Positions 34,748 through 45,970 of a stretch of DNA of 64,000 nt are shown in pieces (position 1 is the first letter of the stretch; each line of letters opens with the position of its first letter). The notes under the pieces were generated by a model that was not told where the DNA came from, ran no database searches, and was given only the letters and a program-made list of their open reading frames with translations. Origin of the DNA: Larix kaempferi (lineage: Eukaryota; Streptophyta; Pinopsida; Pinales; Pinaceae); contig BSBM01001444.1 of NCBI GenBank assembly GCA_027924585.1, positions 1,922,001 to 1,986,000 of the forward strand, in the 5' to 3' direction. The position numbers were made by a program, and so were the translations under genes.

Positions 34748-35720
34748 TTACACTTGAGAGAATCCTTTAGCAACTAGTCTTGCCTTATGTTTGTCAATAC
34801 TTCCATCTGGTCCATATTTGGTTCTGTAAACCCACTTACATCTGACAAGTTTTCTGCCTTTGGGAAGAGGAACAAGATCCCAAGTGTTATTTGTCATTAA
34901 GGAATTGTATTTTTCATCCATTAATGCATCCCAATCTGGATGGCCAGAAGCTTCTTTAAATGTATCTGGATCACAATTTTCTGAAACTTGAGCCAGAAGT
35001 AATGAGGCTCGTTGAAACTGAGAGCGAGTACGACGCTGATCTATAGGATCACCAGCAAGATCACCTGTAGCTTCTCTAGTAGAACAAACCCATTTAGGAA
35101 GCTGTGAAGCTGGTGCTGGAGGAGGTGGAGCAGGCGGAGGAGGATTTTCATCCTCACTATCATCATCATCTGAAGAAGTAATTGGAGTAGGAGAAATATC
35201 AATAGGTGAAGAAGAGGAAGAAGATGATGGCACAAGCGCCGAATTAGGCTCGCAGGCCAATATATGTTCATCAAATTTGACGTCTCTTCTTATAATTATA
35301 TCATGAGAATGTGGCAGAAGAAGACTATAGCCTTTGACATCTTCAGAATAACCAACAAATATATACTTTTCACTTTTAGGTTGTAAAGCTTTCTGTTTTT
35401 CATCCGGAATATGAGCCCATGCTTCACTACCAAACACACGGAAAAGGCTGACATCTGGTTTATTTTTACTCCATGCTTCTTCCGATGTAATCCCTTGTAA
35501 AGCTTTAGTGGCGCTGCGATTAATTATATAATTTGCACAATTTACAGCTTCAGCCCAATATGGAAGACTTAGTTCTTTAGCTTGGAGCATACAATTAGCC
35601 ATTTCTTTTAGAGTGCGGTTTTTCCTTTCAGCTACACCATTTTGTTGTGGTGTATATGGAACAGTATGTTGTTGTTGGATTCCTTGTTCATTGCAGAAAT
35701 TAGTGAACTGTTGTTAACAA
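34748..35720 (-). pseudogene. copia-2 integrase C-terminal part and RT start
   Basis: The open frame 34748-35602 reads MANCMLQAKELSLPYWAEAV, FGSEAWAHIPDEKQ, a FVGYSEDVKGY block, an acidic/proline-rich linker (runs of S, D and P), then WDALMDEKYNSL and KHKARLVAKGFSQV, the start of RT. Upstream to about 35709 the frame contains the integrase catalytic Glu motif NGVAERKNRTL. A one-base indel near 35709 links this to the frame carrying the second Asp. Confidence 0.88.
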
Positions 35721-35721
35721 A

Positions 35722-36084
35722 TTAACCCCCATTATCAGATCTTAACTTAAGAATTTGATGACCACATTGTTTCTCAACAAGAGCCTTGTAGGCCAAGAAC
35801 ATGCCAAAAAATTCGCTCTTGAGTTTTAAGAAGTAAACCCAAGTGCATTTGGAGTAATCATCAATGAAAGTCAAGAAGTATTTGAAACCACAAAAGGAAG
35901 CAAAAGGTAGAGGACCACACAAGTCATTGTGCACAAGCTGCAAAGGAGCCGAGGCGTGCCAAGAGGCACGTTTGTCAAAACTGTCCCGATGATGTTTTCC
36001 GAGTACACAACCGAAATAAACACCATCCTTGCAAGAGACCATAGGAAGACCTGTCACCATAATTTCTTTACATAGTTGTTGCAA
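35722..36084 (-). pseudogene. copia-2 integrase, N-terminal part and first two catalytic Asp
   Basis: It continues the gag-PR frame after the TAA at 36085-36087 (a codon normally Tyr in the HLNYR-x-LQ context). The catalytic core shows D in VHNDLCGP and D in LRSDNGG, where a TAA at 35722-35724 follows. The zinc finger reads VYFGCVLGKHH where copia integrases have C-x-x-C, so the first Cys appears replaced by Tyr. The natural start is not here; the frame is part of the polyprotein. Confidence 0.88.
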
Positions 36085-37494
36085 TTAGCGATAGTTTAAG
36101 TGACCAAATCGCTCATGCCAAAGCTTGCTCAGTTCATCACTATGAGCAACAAAAACTGATGGAAGTGAAGATGACCCAAAGTTGTCAAACTTGTACAACC
36201 TGGTAATATCATCAACTGTTCCAGTAGCTAATACATGTCGTGGATCTTTTAAGTTTGTGATTACAACTTGGTGAGGTGAAAACTCTACGGTTTTACCTTC
36301 ACCAGAATGAGTGATCTGGTATACTGATAAAAGATTACATGAAAGAGTAGGAACACATATTACATCATTAAACTGTCCATTGTCTAGATGAACAGTACCA
36401 GACCCTTCAACACTAAGTGATCTATCATCACCAACAAATATTTGTTTGGTGTTACAATTATTTAAATCAGAAAATATGTTTTTATCCTTAGCCATATGAT
36501 AAGATGCTCCAGAATCTATAAGCCATTCATTTGAAGAAGAACGAGAAGATGATGTAAGAGCAAAACCAGAGGCTGAAAGTGCTTGTCCTGAAGATGAAGT
36601 TGAAGAAGAATCAAGCTGAATGTGATGCTTCTTCATTGCTGCTTCCAGAGCTTCCATCCTCTTAAAACACCTTGACTCGTCATGCCCAATGCGATTACAA
36701 AAGTTGCAATGTCTTTGTGTCTTCTTTCCTTGAAATTTGGCAGCTTTATCTTGTTGACGATAATTTTGAGGCTGAGAAGATTTAGGACCCTTGTTATTTT
36801 GATTTTGCTTCTTTGGATTCTTTGGATTCTTGTAATTCTTCGGACCATGCGACTGCTGAGCTACTAAATCCTTTTTTGAAGTACTGCCAGTATTAATTAG
36901 TCCAAGATGTAAGAGTTTTTCATGTTCTCTTATTAAAGAATCACAAAAAACATCAAAAGATGGAGCTTTGTATTGAGCTCCTGAAGAAAGAAGATTTTCT
37001 CTAGTGGAATGAAAGGTTGAGACAAATACAGAATATGCAAGCCCCAACTTGGAAAGAATGACGTAAATAAAGCCATCATCTGCCTTTATGACTTCACATG
37101 CAGCCAACAAGACTCTAAGGGTCTTAAATTTTGTCATAAAATCTTCCATGCAAGAAAAATTATTAGGATCTAATGTAATCAACTCATTCTCAAGCTGATG
37201 AGCTCTAATCTCATTTTTAATACCAAAAACAGTATTTAGATTTTGCCAAGCATCATCTGGTGCATGAATGCCTTGAATATGAAACTGCAGATCAGGAGAA
37301 ACTGACAAACCATTTAAACCACGAGCTGAATCATTTCTATTTTCCCATTTTGCTAGTTTATCAACATCAGAGGGAGGAGTTTCCATGCCAAGGGTAAGTC
37401 TATATAACCCTTTGCTTCTAAGAATATCTTCCATACGAGACTTTCATACAAAATAGTTAGTACTGGTAAGAAGCATATCATTTGAAATTTCCAT
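36085..37494 (-). pseudogene. copia-2 gag, nucleocapsid and protease (one frame, one early stop)
   Basis: The likely start is ATG at 37492-37494. An early TGA at 37444-37446 sits in a context where copia Gag normally has Trp (N-Y-F-V-stop-K). After it the frame is open for 449 codons: MEDILRSKGLY, the Gag helices (AWQNLNTVFGIKNEIRAHQL), a K/Q/N-rich basic stretch and the knuckle CNFCNRIGHDESRC (CX2CX4HX4C). The protease WLIDSGASYHM follows, then the start of the integrase zinc finger (LWHERFGHLNYR), ending at the TAA at 36085. Confidence 0.92.
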
Positions 37495-38572
37495 TCTGAA
37501 ATAAATTACTTCAAAGATGAAAACAAGCTCGAAAAAATAATAGAGCTCGAAAAAATAAGCGGTTTAAAAAAAAAACGGCACTGCAATCAGCTTCCAGACG
37601 AAAAAGTTATGCCCTTTTAAATATAAATTGAAAGAGCAACCAAGGAACCACGTGGTGTGTGGAGATAAGTGCACACCAATAAAAAAATTCCCCTTAGTCC
37701 TAACTCAACTCCTAAGCTCACTTTTAAAAAATATATATGTGCCTTACTTCTATAAATAAGTGAAGGTCACTTTTACATAAAGTTGCTTAAAAAAAGGAAA
37801 AGAAACAACTTAAAAAGAATAAGAAACTTTTGTTTTTGTTTTTTTATTTTATAAAGTTGCTTCTAGAAAAGAAAAGGAAAGAAATTAAGTTATTAACTTA
37901 TGTGAGCTTTTAAGTAACTTCATTTTCTCTAATATATGAAATAAATGCAACAAATACTAACAGGATTTGAACTTAAACCTCTTTAATAAGTAACTTTAAA
38001 CCAAGTGAGCTAGAGTAAAAGCATAGAAAATATCGTAAAGGAGGAAGGGGTTTTTTTTTTTACTCTTCCTTCCTTGTTGTGCGTGCTTACCCCGCAAACC
38101 CCTGTTTCAACCTGCAAAACAACTTCACACACCAGAAACAGAAAAACAAGACAAAAAAAACTTAAGGGTTTCCCGTTCTCTGTTAGTTTTCTGTTAGTCC
38201 TTCCTGCAAGCGGAATGCCTTTCCTGCTATTTGTGGTTGGCCGAGACCGCCAGTATGTGCAGACAAGAGGCTATCACTTCAAGAAAAAAAAATAGAAAAG
38301 GAACAAATCGAAATGAAACAGAGACAGAAAAAAGTGTGGAAAACAAAACAGTATACCTCAGATCTGCGAAAAAGGTCGCAGTTAGGGCAAACAGAAGCCT
38401 TTTCGTACAAAATGAAGGGCGATCCCTACTGCAACCAATGCTCTGAACACAATGGAGCGCTTAAAACAGTCAAAAAATGGCTAGAAATAGCAGATCTTGG
38501 CAATAGATCCCACAAGCACCCGCACCGGCTTCAGATCTAGATCGAAATAAAAAGGAGACGGCCCTCAACAGT
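37495..38572 (-). other. copia-2 5' leader (untranslated)
   Basis: About 1.08 kb between the PBS and the first Gag codon, long for a copia element. It has A/T-rich tracts (for example near 37565-37575 and 38050-38060) and no credible reading frame. A leader of this size could hold packaging signals or an inserted segment; the sequence alone does not say which. Confidence 0.6.
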
Positions 38573-38584
38573 GCTCTGATACCA
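38573..38584 (-). promoter_or_regulatory. Primer binding site, initiator tRNA-Met type (copia-2)
   Basis: TGGTATCAGAGC on the minus strand, immediately next to the 5' LTR end at 38585. It matches the copia-1 PBS. Confidence 0.93.
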
Positions 38585-39002
38585 TGTTTGAATAACAAGT
38601 ACATCCACAGAGACCGAACACCAAGGACACCGCTCACACACAAAGATCATAGATCGGTACACCAGATGTTTGACTTGGTTAAAACCCCCTTGAGGGAAAC
38701 AGTCCATGGCCCCGACCAAATAGCTTCTACGGAGCAATTTATTATGCAAAAGAAAAATATTACATGAGCTTCTCTCAACAATGGATCATTCGGCAAGTGA
38801 CCCTCGATGCTCTTTAAATAAAGATCATGGACCAATCGGGTGTTAAGCCACGGATCAAGTGTCGATAAGATCGAGAGAAGTTGAACCATCGGATCACTTT
38901 ATATCGTGACCGTCGGATTACATATATACAAATGCCTACCTAACAGATATATTAGACCAAGTTGAACTTAACTAACTCCTAAGTGTCAAAAATATCGTAA
39001 CA
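38585..39002 (-). repeat. copia-2 5' LTR (right on + strand)
   Basis: 418 bp, with one copy of the 24-bp unit that is duplicated in the other LTR. It is followed directly by the ATTTT target-site copy. Confidence 0.93.
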
Positions 39003-39359
39003 ATTTTAACTTAGCAATATAATTTTCATCTCTTTCAACTCTAATTTAATAATTCATTTCATTCCACAATTATAGCATCACTCATTTGCAACGGAAAATA
39101 AAACAAGGATCACTGAAAAATAACAATGCACAAGAGACACAAAGATTTTATCCTAGGAAATCCAATAGGGAGAAAACCCAGCAAAGTTTTCTCAAAAGAA
39201 ATTAATCCAATACAAGAACAATACCAATTATGAAGATTAAGCCCTAGCACAAGAGTGTGCCCTTCTTCCACAAGAAACCCTATCGAACCTTTGAGAGAGA
39301 TAACAAAATTGTAGAGATAATAATATAACCCCAAAAATTACTCCTCAGGAACATGTTGT
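39003..39359. other. Unassigned sequence between copia-2 and LINE remnant
   Basis: A/T-rich, no frame longer than about 75 codons with recognisable similarity. It starts with the right ATTTT target copy of copia-2, so it and the sequence left of 32904 were once joined. Confidence 0.4.
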
Positions 39360-40971
39360 TGTGATCTGGATGCAATCGACCAATTGTTGGGATGGGGTCG
39401 AGATTGGTCACGTCACTGGGGTTGGGTGCAAGTAGAGGTGGTCCATTGTTTCCTAACTAATTTGTCGTCAGAAGCAGTGTCATCTTCTACCAATCTCTTG
39501 GTGCCCCTAGAGGAGCGGAGCACTAAAAAGAAGGAAGTGATATGTTGAATAGAGGTTGGTCCTGGCTATGAATGTCACTAGAGGAGGACGGAGCAAAATC
39601 CGAAAGGCCTCCTGGAAGTATAAGGCCAAACATTTCTAATCAGGATACTTGAAGAAACTAGCCAAAGTCTGTAGCTCCGTGAGAAGGTGGTCCCTGAAGA
39701 GATAATGTAACCGCTTGCGAATCTCATAATAGATAGGACACTAGAAGATGAAGTGCTCCTCGGTCCAACCTCTCAAAGATAACATACCTGGAAGATCTTG
39801 TCTAATCGGTTGACCTAGTGATTTGTCTCCACCTTGACTATGAGAACCCACTATGAACTGGCCCAAAGGGATACAAAGAGCATGTGCCTAATCGTGGAGT
39901 TGTAATGGGGCCAAACAATGAGACCATTACTCAAATCCATAAAATGTGCAACATAAAAGGCCATCTTTCGACATAACCAACCCCGAGGGTTGATCCAAGT
40001 GACCTGTACAAACTATTTATAGATGTCCTCTCCGGTGATTCTGTTCAACTCCTATCTGGTAGGTAAGAGGCAACCAAGCACATCCAAGAAATACCTAAAT
40101 GGAGGAAGTCGATCCATCACAAAGCCAACAGATGCCAAAAGGTTTGTAACTCCCGCGTACCAAGATCTAGTGCGGCTTGAAGAGCTAGCCAAGGTAATGT
40201 ACTGCGATGAGAGCCAAGTACGGGTACTAATCTCGCCTTATCGCCAAGCTAGCGAAGCTTCAAAGGCGGCATAAGAGTGAGACAAGACGAAACACGGCCT
40301 CAAGTCGAAAGGGACGAGCATCAAACTCTGCAAGTATGATGGGTTGAAAAATTGTAAGCTTACATCTAATGATGTGATGAAGGAGGAGGATCTGCACTCT
40401 CTATTGAGGCCTAATCAATGTCTAGTAGAGAAGGTTCCCAAATCTATAAACCATAGAGAACTGTGGGTCAAATGAGAGACATCTTGGACGAGATGTCCTA
40501 AAAATGGTGTTTGGAGCATTGTCTCTCGAGAAAGGCTAAGGATCTGTATCCTTTGTTGGCTAGAGGCTAAAGGGCATGTCGCAAACTGAAATGATGTTTT
40601 GTGAACTTTAACCCGAAATAGGTATAGGTGTTAGTGATCTCAATCTCCTTTCCTCTAAAAGAGTAATGAAGATCTGTGAGGAGTTTCTTTGACACATTGA
40701 AGATCGTGACCTTGATTTCACCCAAGTTGACCGTCAACTGACGAAAATCATAGAAGAGGGCCAAGGCATCTAGCTGTAGCTGCAACCCCTCCAATGAGGA
40801 GGCCAAGAGCACCACATCATCGTGAAAGAGTAAAATTGAGATCAAAACCTGATGGAGAAGACACCCATATTTGTCCTAGATGTGCTCCTGTAAAAAGAAC
40901 TCTAGCTCGTCGATGTATATCTCGAATAAAGTAGAGGATAGCGAACAATCCTGCTTGACCCCAATGGTACC
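39360..40971 (-). pseudogene. LINE (non-LTR) reverse transcriptase remnant, minus strand
   Basis: Reading on the minus strand: GVKQ near 40950, FEIYIDELEF, LISILLFHDDVVLLASS (the FxDD catalytic motif is kept as FHDD), LQLQLDALALFYDFRQLTVN, then many stops and frame changes to a late block (EEHFIF near 39750). It is the same family as 26000-27344 plus 31502-31720. The Tat-like LTR1 begins at 40972, so the upstream part of this LINE lies beyond the array or is lost. A 92-codon frame (40567-40845) is the best-preserved part. Confidence 0.75.
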
Positions 40972-43900
40972 TGTTATCACCTAAACTGTAGTTACCCTTA
41001 TGGATGTATCCAGTCATGGATGGCAATAGGGAAGGGAAACTCAAAAGGTGCAACCACAATCACCTCGACCTCCAATATATGGTTGTCACGCCAGTCGAGG
41101 CAACCTTCGCTTTATGTTATCTAGCCCAGACAACAAAGGGGGAGACCCGATCTACTCCCGACAGGAGAGATCAAAACCAAGACACCAAATCAGGGTATGT
41201 CTAAGTGAAGTTAGGTGTATGGTTTATCCTACACCTAAGGATGAAGTCACAAGCCAAGTGAGGGGTTCAATAGGTATAGCTTTGGTTCATAGTTGATGTA
41301 AGAGTGACTTATAATGTTTGTAGTGAGATCTAGGGCTTAGTGTACTAGTTCAATGTCAGAAGATCCATTGCCTTGGGAACCGTGTCCAATGCAGGGTAGT
41401 TTAAGGGTTGTATTGGGGCTAACTAGTACAGATGACAAGCTTGACCATGATACATGATAGCTTCAAGGGTTTAGTTCACCATGCATAGGTCAATCCACAA
41501 GTCAATCCAACAATCTAGGAAAGTCGAATTAACTTGGAGAGAAGCCAGTGCCTTGGGAATTGGGAAGTGGAGTCAAAGTAGGGTTGACTTGTGGTTTAGG
41601 ACTCCTAGTACATGGGACAAGTAGGAAATAGAGGTCTTGATGGATGAATGTATCTAGATCTAGGTTTGACCCAAGTGGACCACAATCCCTTAAAACAAGG
41701 AATGCTATCCCCAAGGCAAGATTTGACAAAGTGATAGTCTAGACCTAGGTTTTGAATTATTCCGGTTCCAAATCTCCAACAATCTCAAGTACCCACGTCC
41801 TAGAAGTGAGTCAACTCACTTCTCCAAGGTGGTGCGACTTTGCCCAAGGAGGCTAAAATGAGGGTTAGGTAGGTCAAGACAAGTCGGATGGCATCCAAAC
41901 TTTAGATCCGGGTAGGTTAGTCAAGTAGGAGTACGGATCTATAATTTCGTGGCAATCCAACGGCTAGATCTTAGTAGGTATGAGTTTAAGTGTTCCAAGT
42001 GGTCCAAAATGGGGATTAAATCCCTTAAAATGTGGAGTAGGGCCCACAAGGTGAATTTCAGAAAAGTAACAATCTGGGTGTATGTTATTGGATGTGTAGA
42101 TGACAAATCAAGTGGAAACTCAAACACCCACCACCTAGATCTAGGTCAACTTGCTCAAACTAGGAAGTGCGCCTTGCTTGGGAGAAGCTAAGTTGGCTTG
42201 GGAGGGGGGTCAAACGGAAGCCAATCCTCACCAAACTATAGATCCGGGATGCCGTGGATGCTATAGAGGTGGGTTTTCAATATTATGCCCAACAACCCAC
42301 TAGATCTAAGTAGATCTGAAAAAATATAAAATGGGGTTTTGAAGTATTTAGGGTTTTTAAATATTTTAGACAATTGGATAGATCATGGAGATAGAATTTA
42401 CCTTGAGATCATACCTGAGTGATGTGGATGAGATGCCTTGATGTTGAGGAAGATTCCCGCAGAGATCAAATGAGAGATTGTTGATTTTGCTTGCCGAAAT
42501 GATGCCTTAGTCCACACGTGCGACCTCCTCTACCTGTCAAACCAAGGAATAGCGATTCAATCAGTAAGATCAAGCATGGAGGAAATACAAGAGAAATGCA
42601 ACAGTAACATGAAATAGAAGGTCCTGGGACAGTAATACTCCCTGTTACCAACGAAGAGATCCAAAGAAGAAGTAGGGAGAGTCTTCCCCTACCAATACTT
42701 CCTCCTCAAAGCAAATCGGCCTCCACCTGTAGATGCAAAAATCGTGGTACAAAATATATGGCAAACAAGATCTCCAATAACTCAGTGCAAAGGAAGAACC
42801 AACGAACGAACACCAAAAACATTCACCACAACACTGGAGATAGATGCAATAATAATTTTCTATTCCAATAATCCAGAGCCAAAAGTCCCCTTTACAATGA
42901 GAGGCTCTCTCCTTTAAATAGGAAGGAGAGGCACCAAAACCCTAACCACTTTTTGAATGAGTGGCTAAGATTAAAAGATACAAATGTCTAATCAATGGTT
43001 GAGATGAGCTCAACAATAAAATACATGGATCACTAATAAAATATAATGTAAGTGGACAAAATCGCCCTATAAGAGGGGAATCCCACCAAATCATGATGAC
43101 AAAATATCATAAGAGGCTTATGGTGGGTCCAAGGGGTAATTTTATCCCTCCTTGGTCAATCCCCATAGCACAATACATATAAAATAATCACCAAAGTACC
43201 AAATCGTGCCTCCATGGTCAAGTCGTGGGCCTCAAAAAGACCTCAGAAATCTACTGAAAGTGCCATAAGTGATGGATGCGGGCCCCGATGAAGCTGAAAC
43301 TGCTGGAGAAGGTGTGGAGGACCCCGATCTATCATCACTGATCATCCCATGCCATAACTTTGCCTTAATAGCCCAAATCGATTTCCTCAATAGCCATTTC
43401 TACCAATCCTGAAATGCTTCGGGAAGCGTGAAACTGCCCCAAACAGCCTCCTGGAGTGCTTGCGCTGTCAAGGTGAGGGCACCAGTGTGTCCGGGAGGGG
43501 GGTAATATGGTAAAAACAAGTGGCTGGACCACCCCCTCCATCATCAGCTCCCTAGGTCAACCGGATAAAACTCACATCTGCTCCGACAGGGCCTCCGACA
43601 GACCAAAACTGCACTGGGACAACCTACTGAGGCTCAATCATCACTGTAAGTGCCCGGAACTGAAAACAAACTGTCCCATTGGACTCAGAAGGTCCAAATC
43701 TATCCAATATGTGTACTCATACACCATATGAGTCTCTGCATGATCAAAATAAATATCCAATATACCGGAACAAGGCCAATAATAATGATCTGTAAATGAC
43801 CAAACACTGCTGTAACCCAAGAATCATCATCATAACCCTGTAGCTGCTGCATAGAATCATCATGTATGTGTACATAGACCATATATCATCTATCCATATC

Positions 43901-45507
43901 ATCATAAGGTCTAACATCTCATGTCCCATGGTCCTCCATGGTCAAACTAGGTCTAACCAAGACCAAATATAACTCAGACCATCATCCAAGGCTGCTGCAA
44001 AGTGTCAAGGTTAATACATGCTCTACAACTTATTCAAATAGCAATTATAACACAGAGTAATCATAACTGGCGATCTAAATCCAAATATATAGTGTCGTTA
44101 ATTATTATTATTACTCAGACTAGACTTTCAGGATCATACTCACTTCATAGCTGTGATCAATTTGCTAGTGAAGGGTGAAGGCTAAATTAACTGGCTAGGC
44201 TAAGGGATGACTTGACTGACTTGACTTTGTGACACTTTGGCAAAGGAAAGGGAATACATACCATAGTATATACTGAATGAGCAATAACACAGGGAATGGC
44301 GGTGTCTCACAAATGGATGAGTTGTTTAAAGAGGGTTTATTCACCTTCACAGATGCGCACAATCCATAATACAAATAAGGCCAGCAATTGTTTAGATATA
44401 GCATTTAAGTTCCATTGCTTTTTGGGCCTGAAGTTTCCATAGCCTTGATCTATGTGTGTTTACAAACACATTGCATAGATTTACATTTTTCTTTAGGCTT
44501 TCTGTTGCAGGTGTGTTTTTAAGGCACTTGTTTACCTGAGCACTTCTAGGTGTGTCATGGACAACTTGTTTACCTAGGTATTTATTTTCCAAAAAGATAT
44601 AACATTTTATTTTCATGGCCATTTTCATTTGGCATGCCTTTCATTCATGTGTGTTTAGAAACACATTGCATGAATGGGCTTTTCATACAAGATATAGCAT
44701 TTCATTTTTCCAGATTTTGTATTCATGGCAGCACCAAAAGTTTCAGGTTTAGCCAACACAACTTTAGTGACTAGGGGGAATTCACAAGGAACTCCAACTC
44801 ACCATAGGTAAGTTTTGTCACCAACTCAGAGCCGAGACACAATAAACAGGGAAGCTCATCCAATACAGAGGCTACAGTGGGGGAAAGATCCTCCATGTCA
44901 CTAGTCAAGTAGTAAGTCAGGGTGATAAACTAAAAGGTAGGCCATGGATGGATGGAAACAATGAATGGTGGAACCGACACTAGCAAGAAAAGGTATGGTT
45001 GAATAATCACCTCTATTCTCCCTAGGGAGGGTAGAACCAATGGGTATGAATAGTGAACTTCTAAGTATGAGTAGGGACAATATAATATATATAATAGATC
45101 AACCAGGTCCAAATATCTATATGATTGCCAGATCATGACACTAAGTGCTAAGACATGCTATAAGAATAAGTATAAAAGCAATCTAACCATAACACCATGA
45201 TATACCTGCTGAGTCATATACCTGAAAGCTCATCAACCTGTACCATCATCTGTCCTTTGAGACTGCTGCTGCAACTCTGGGCACTACTGACTGCTTTGTA
45301 CCAATGGTATAATGACTACATCGGTCATCTCTCTGAGTGTCCTGAGACTCAGTCATGGCATGGGGAATACAACTGTTGTCCACAATATGATAGTGATCCA
45401 ATATAGATGCTCATCTCAGCATCTCAAATGTAAGGGAACTGGCTGAATAGTGTACTGGAATCAGAAAAATAATGTATGGTAGCCCGGCTACTATATATGT
45501 GATAACA
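40972..45507 (-). repeat. LTR1 of the Tat-like array (4,536 bp)
   Basis: TGTTATCACC...GTGATAACA. It differs from LTR2 at about 21 positions by eye (roughly 0.5%), including one single-base indel near 41849 and two changes near 41977. It is the 3' LTR of unit A. A TATA-like CTATTTAAAG reads on the minus strand at 42912-42921. There are no credible genes within; the short frames recur in each LTR copy only because the DNA is the same. Confidence 0.95.
42912..42921 (-). promoter_or_regulatory. Putative TATA element of LTR1
   Basis: CTATTTAAAG on the minus strand inside the CTCTCCTT/AAGGAGAG inverted repeat, as in the solo LTR at 8652-8675. Confidence 0.45.
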
Positions 45508-45970
45508 TCTGGCTCCGGCTAGGACAAGTGCTCTGCTGAAATGAGCGCTTGAGAACCTCAGAATCTCTGGTCCTCGAACTCTGCTACTCGAATCCGCAAT
45601 CTAGCACTCTACCATTTTATTTCCAGCTTTTATTCTTGCAACCTATTTTCTGCATCCACAAACATCAAAAATACCTCATGCCGCATGTGTGGGAAAAATA
45701 TAGAACCAACTGAAATAAAAAATTTATAAATGCATGAAATATATAAGTGCAGAAAATAAATCAAACTACTAACATAATTTGCAAAATTTGAAATTTATTG
45801 TGCAGGAAAAATAAAAGTGACAGGTACTTGGTTAAACTAGGAGCTTACAAAGGAGCTTAGAGATAAACAAGGTGCCAGACTCAATGGCTGAAAAGACTAA
45901 CTCCTGCCAAGGTAGGCTTATTCGGTTTCCTAACTACCGTAATCTACCAGGCCATGCAAGACTTGGTCAT
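45508..45970 (-). other. Unit A: untranslated stretch between integrase end and 3' LTR
   Basis: 463 bp with no frame. On the minus strand the last bases before the LTR are GCCGGAGCCAGA, which is not a clean polypurine tract. The same holds in unit B. Confidence 0.6.

Larger units (their letters stand above)
32909..39002 (-). mobile_element. Full-length Ty1/copia retrotransposon copia-2
   Basis: 6,094 bp, bounded by LTRs of 442 and 418 bp that start TGTTTGAATAAC on the + strand and end TAACA. An exact 5-bp target duplication ATTTT lies at 32904-32908 and 39003-39007. PBS and PPT are in the right places and the order gag-PR-INT-RT-RNaseH reads on the minus strand. The LTRs differ by about 18 substitutions by eye over 418 aligned bases (roughly 4%), so it is not a very recent insertion. 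The polyprotein has five in-frame stops (37444, 36085, 35722, 34748, 34334) and at least one frameshift near 35709. Confidence 0.96.

Noticed and set aside
41004-41296. Small frames of 61-82 codons repeated in every Tat-like LTR
   Set aside because: They recur only because the LTR DNA is nearly identical. The diverged LTR at 27345-31496 does not keep them, and no domain is recognised.
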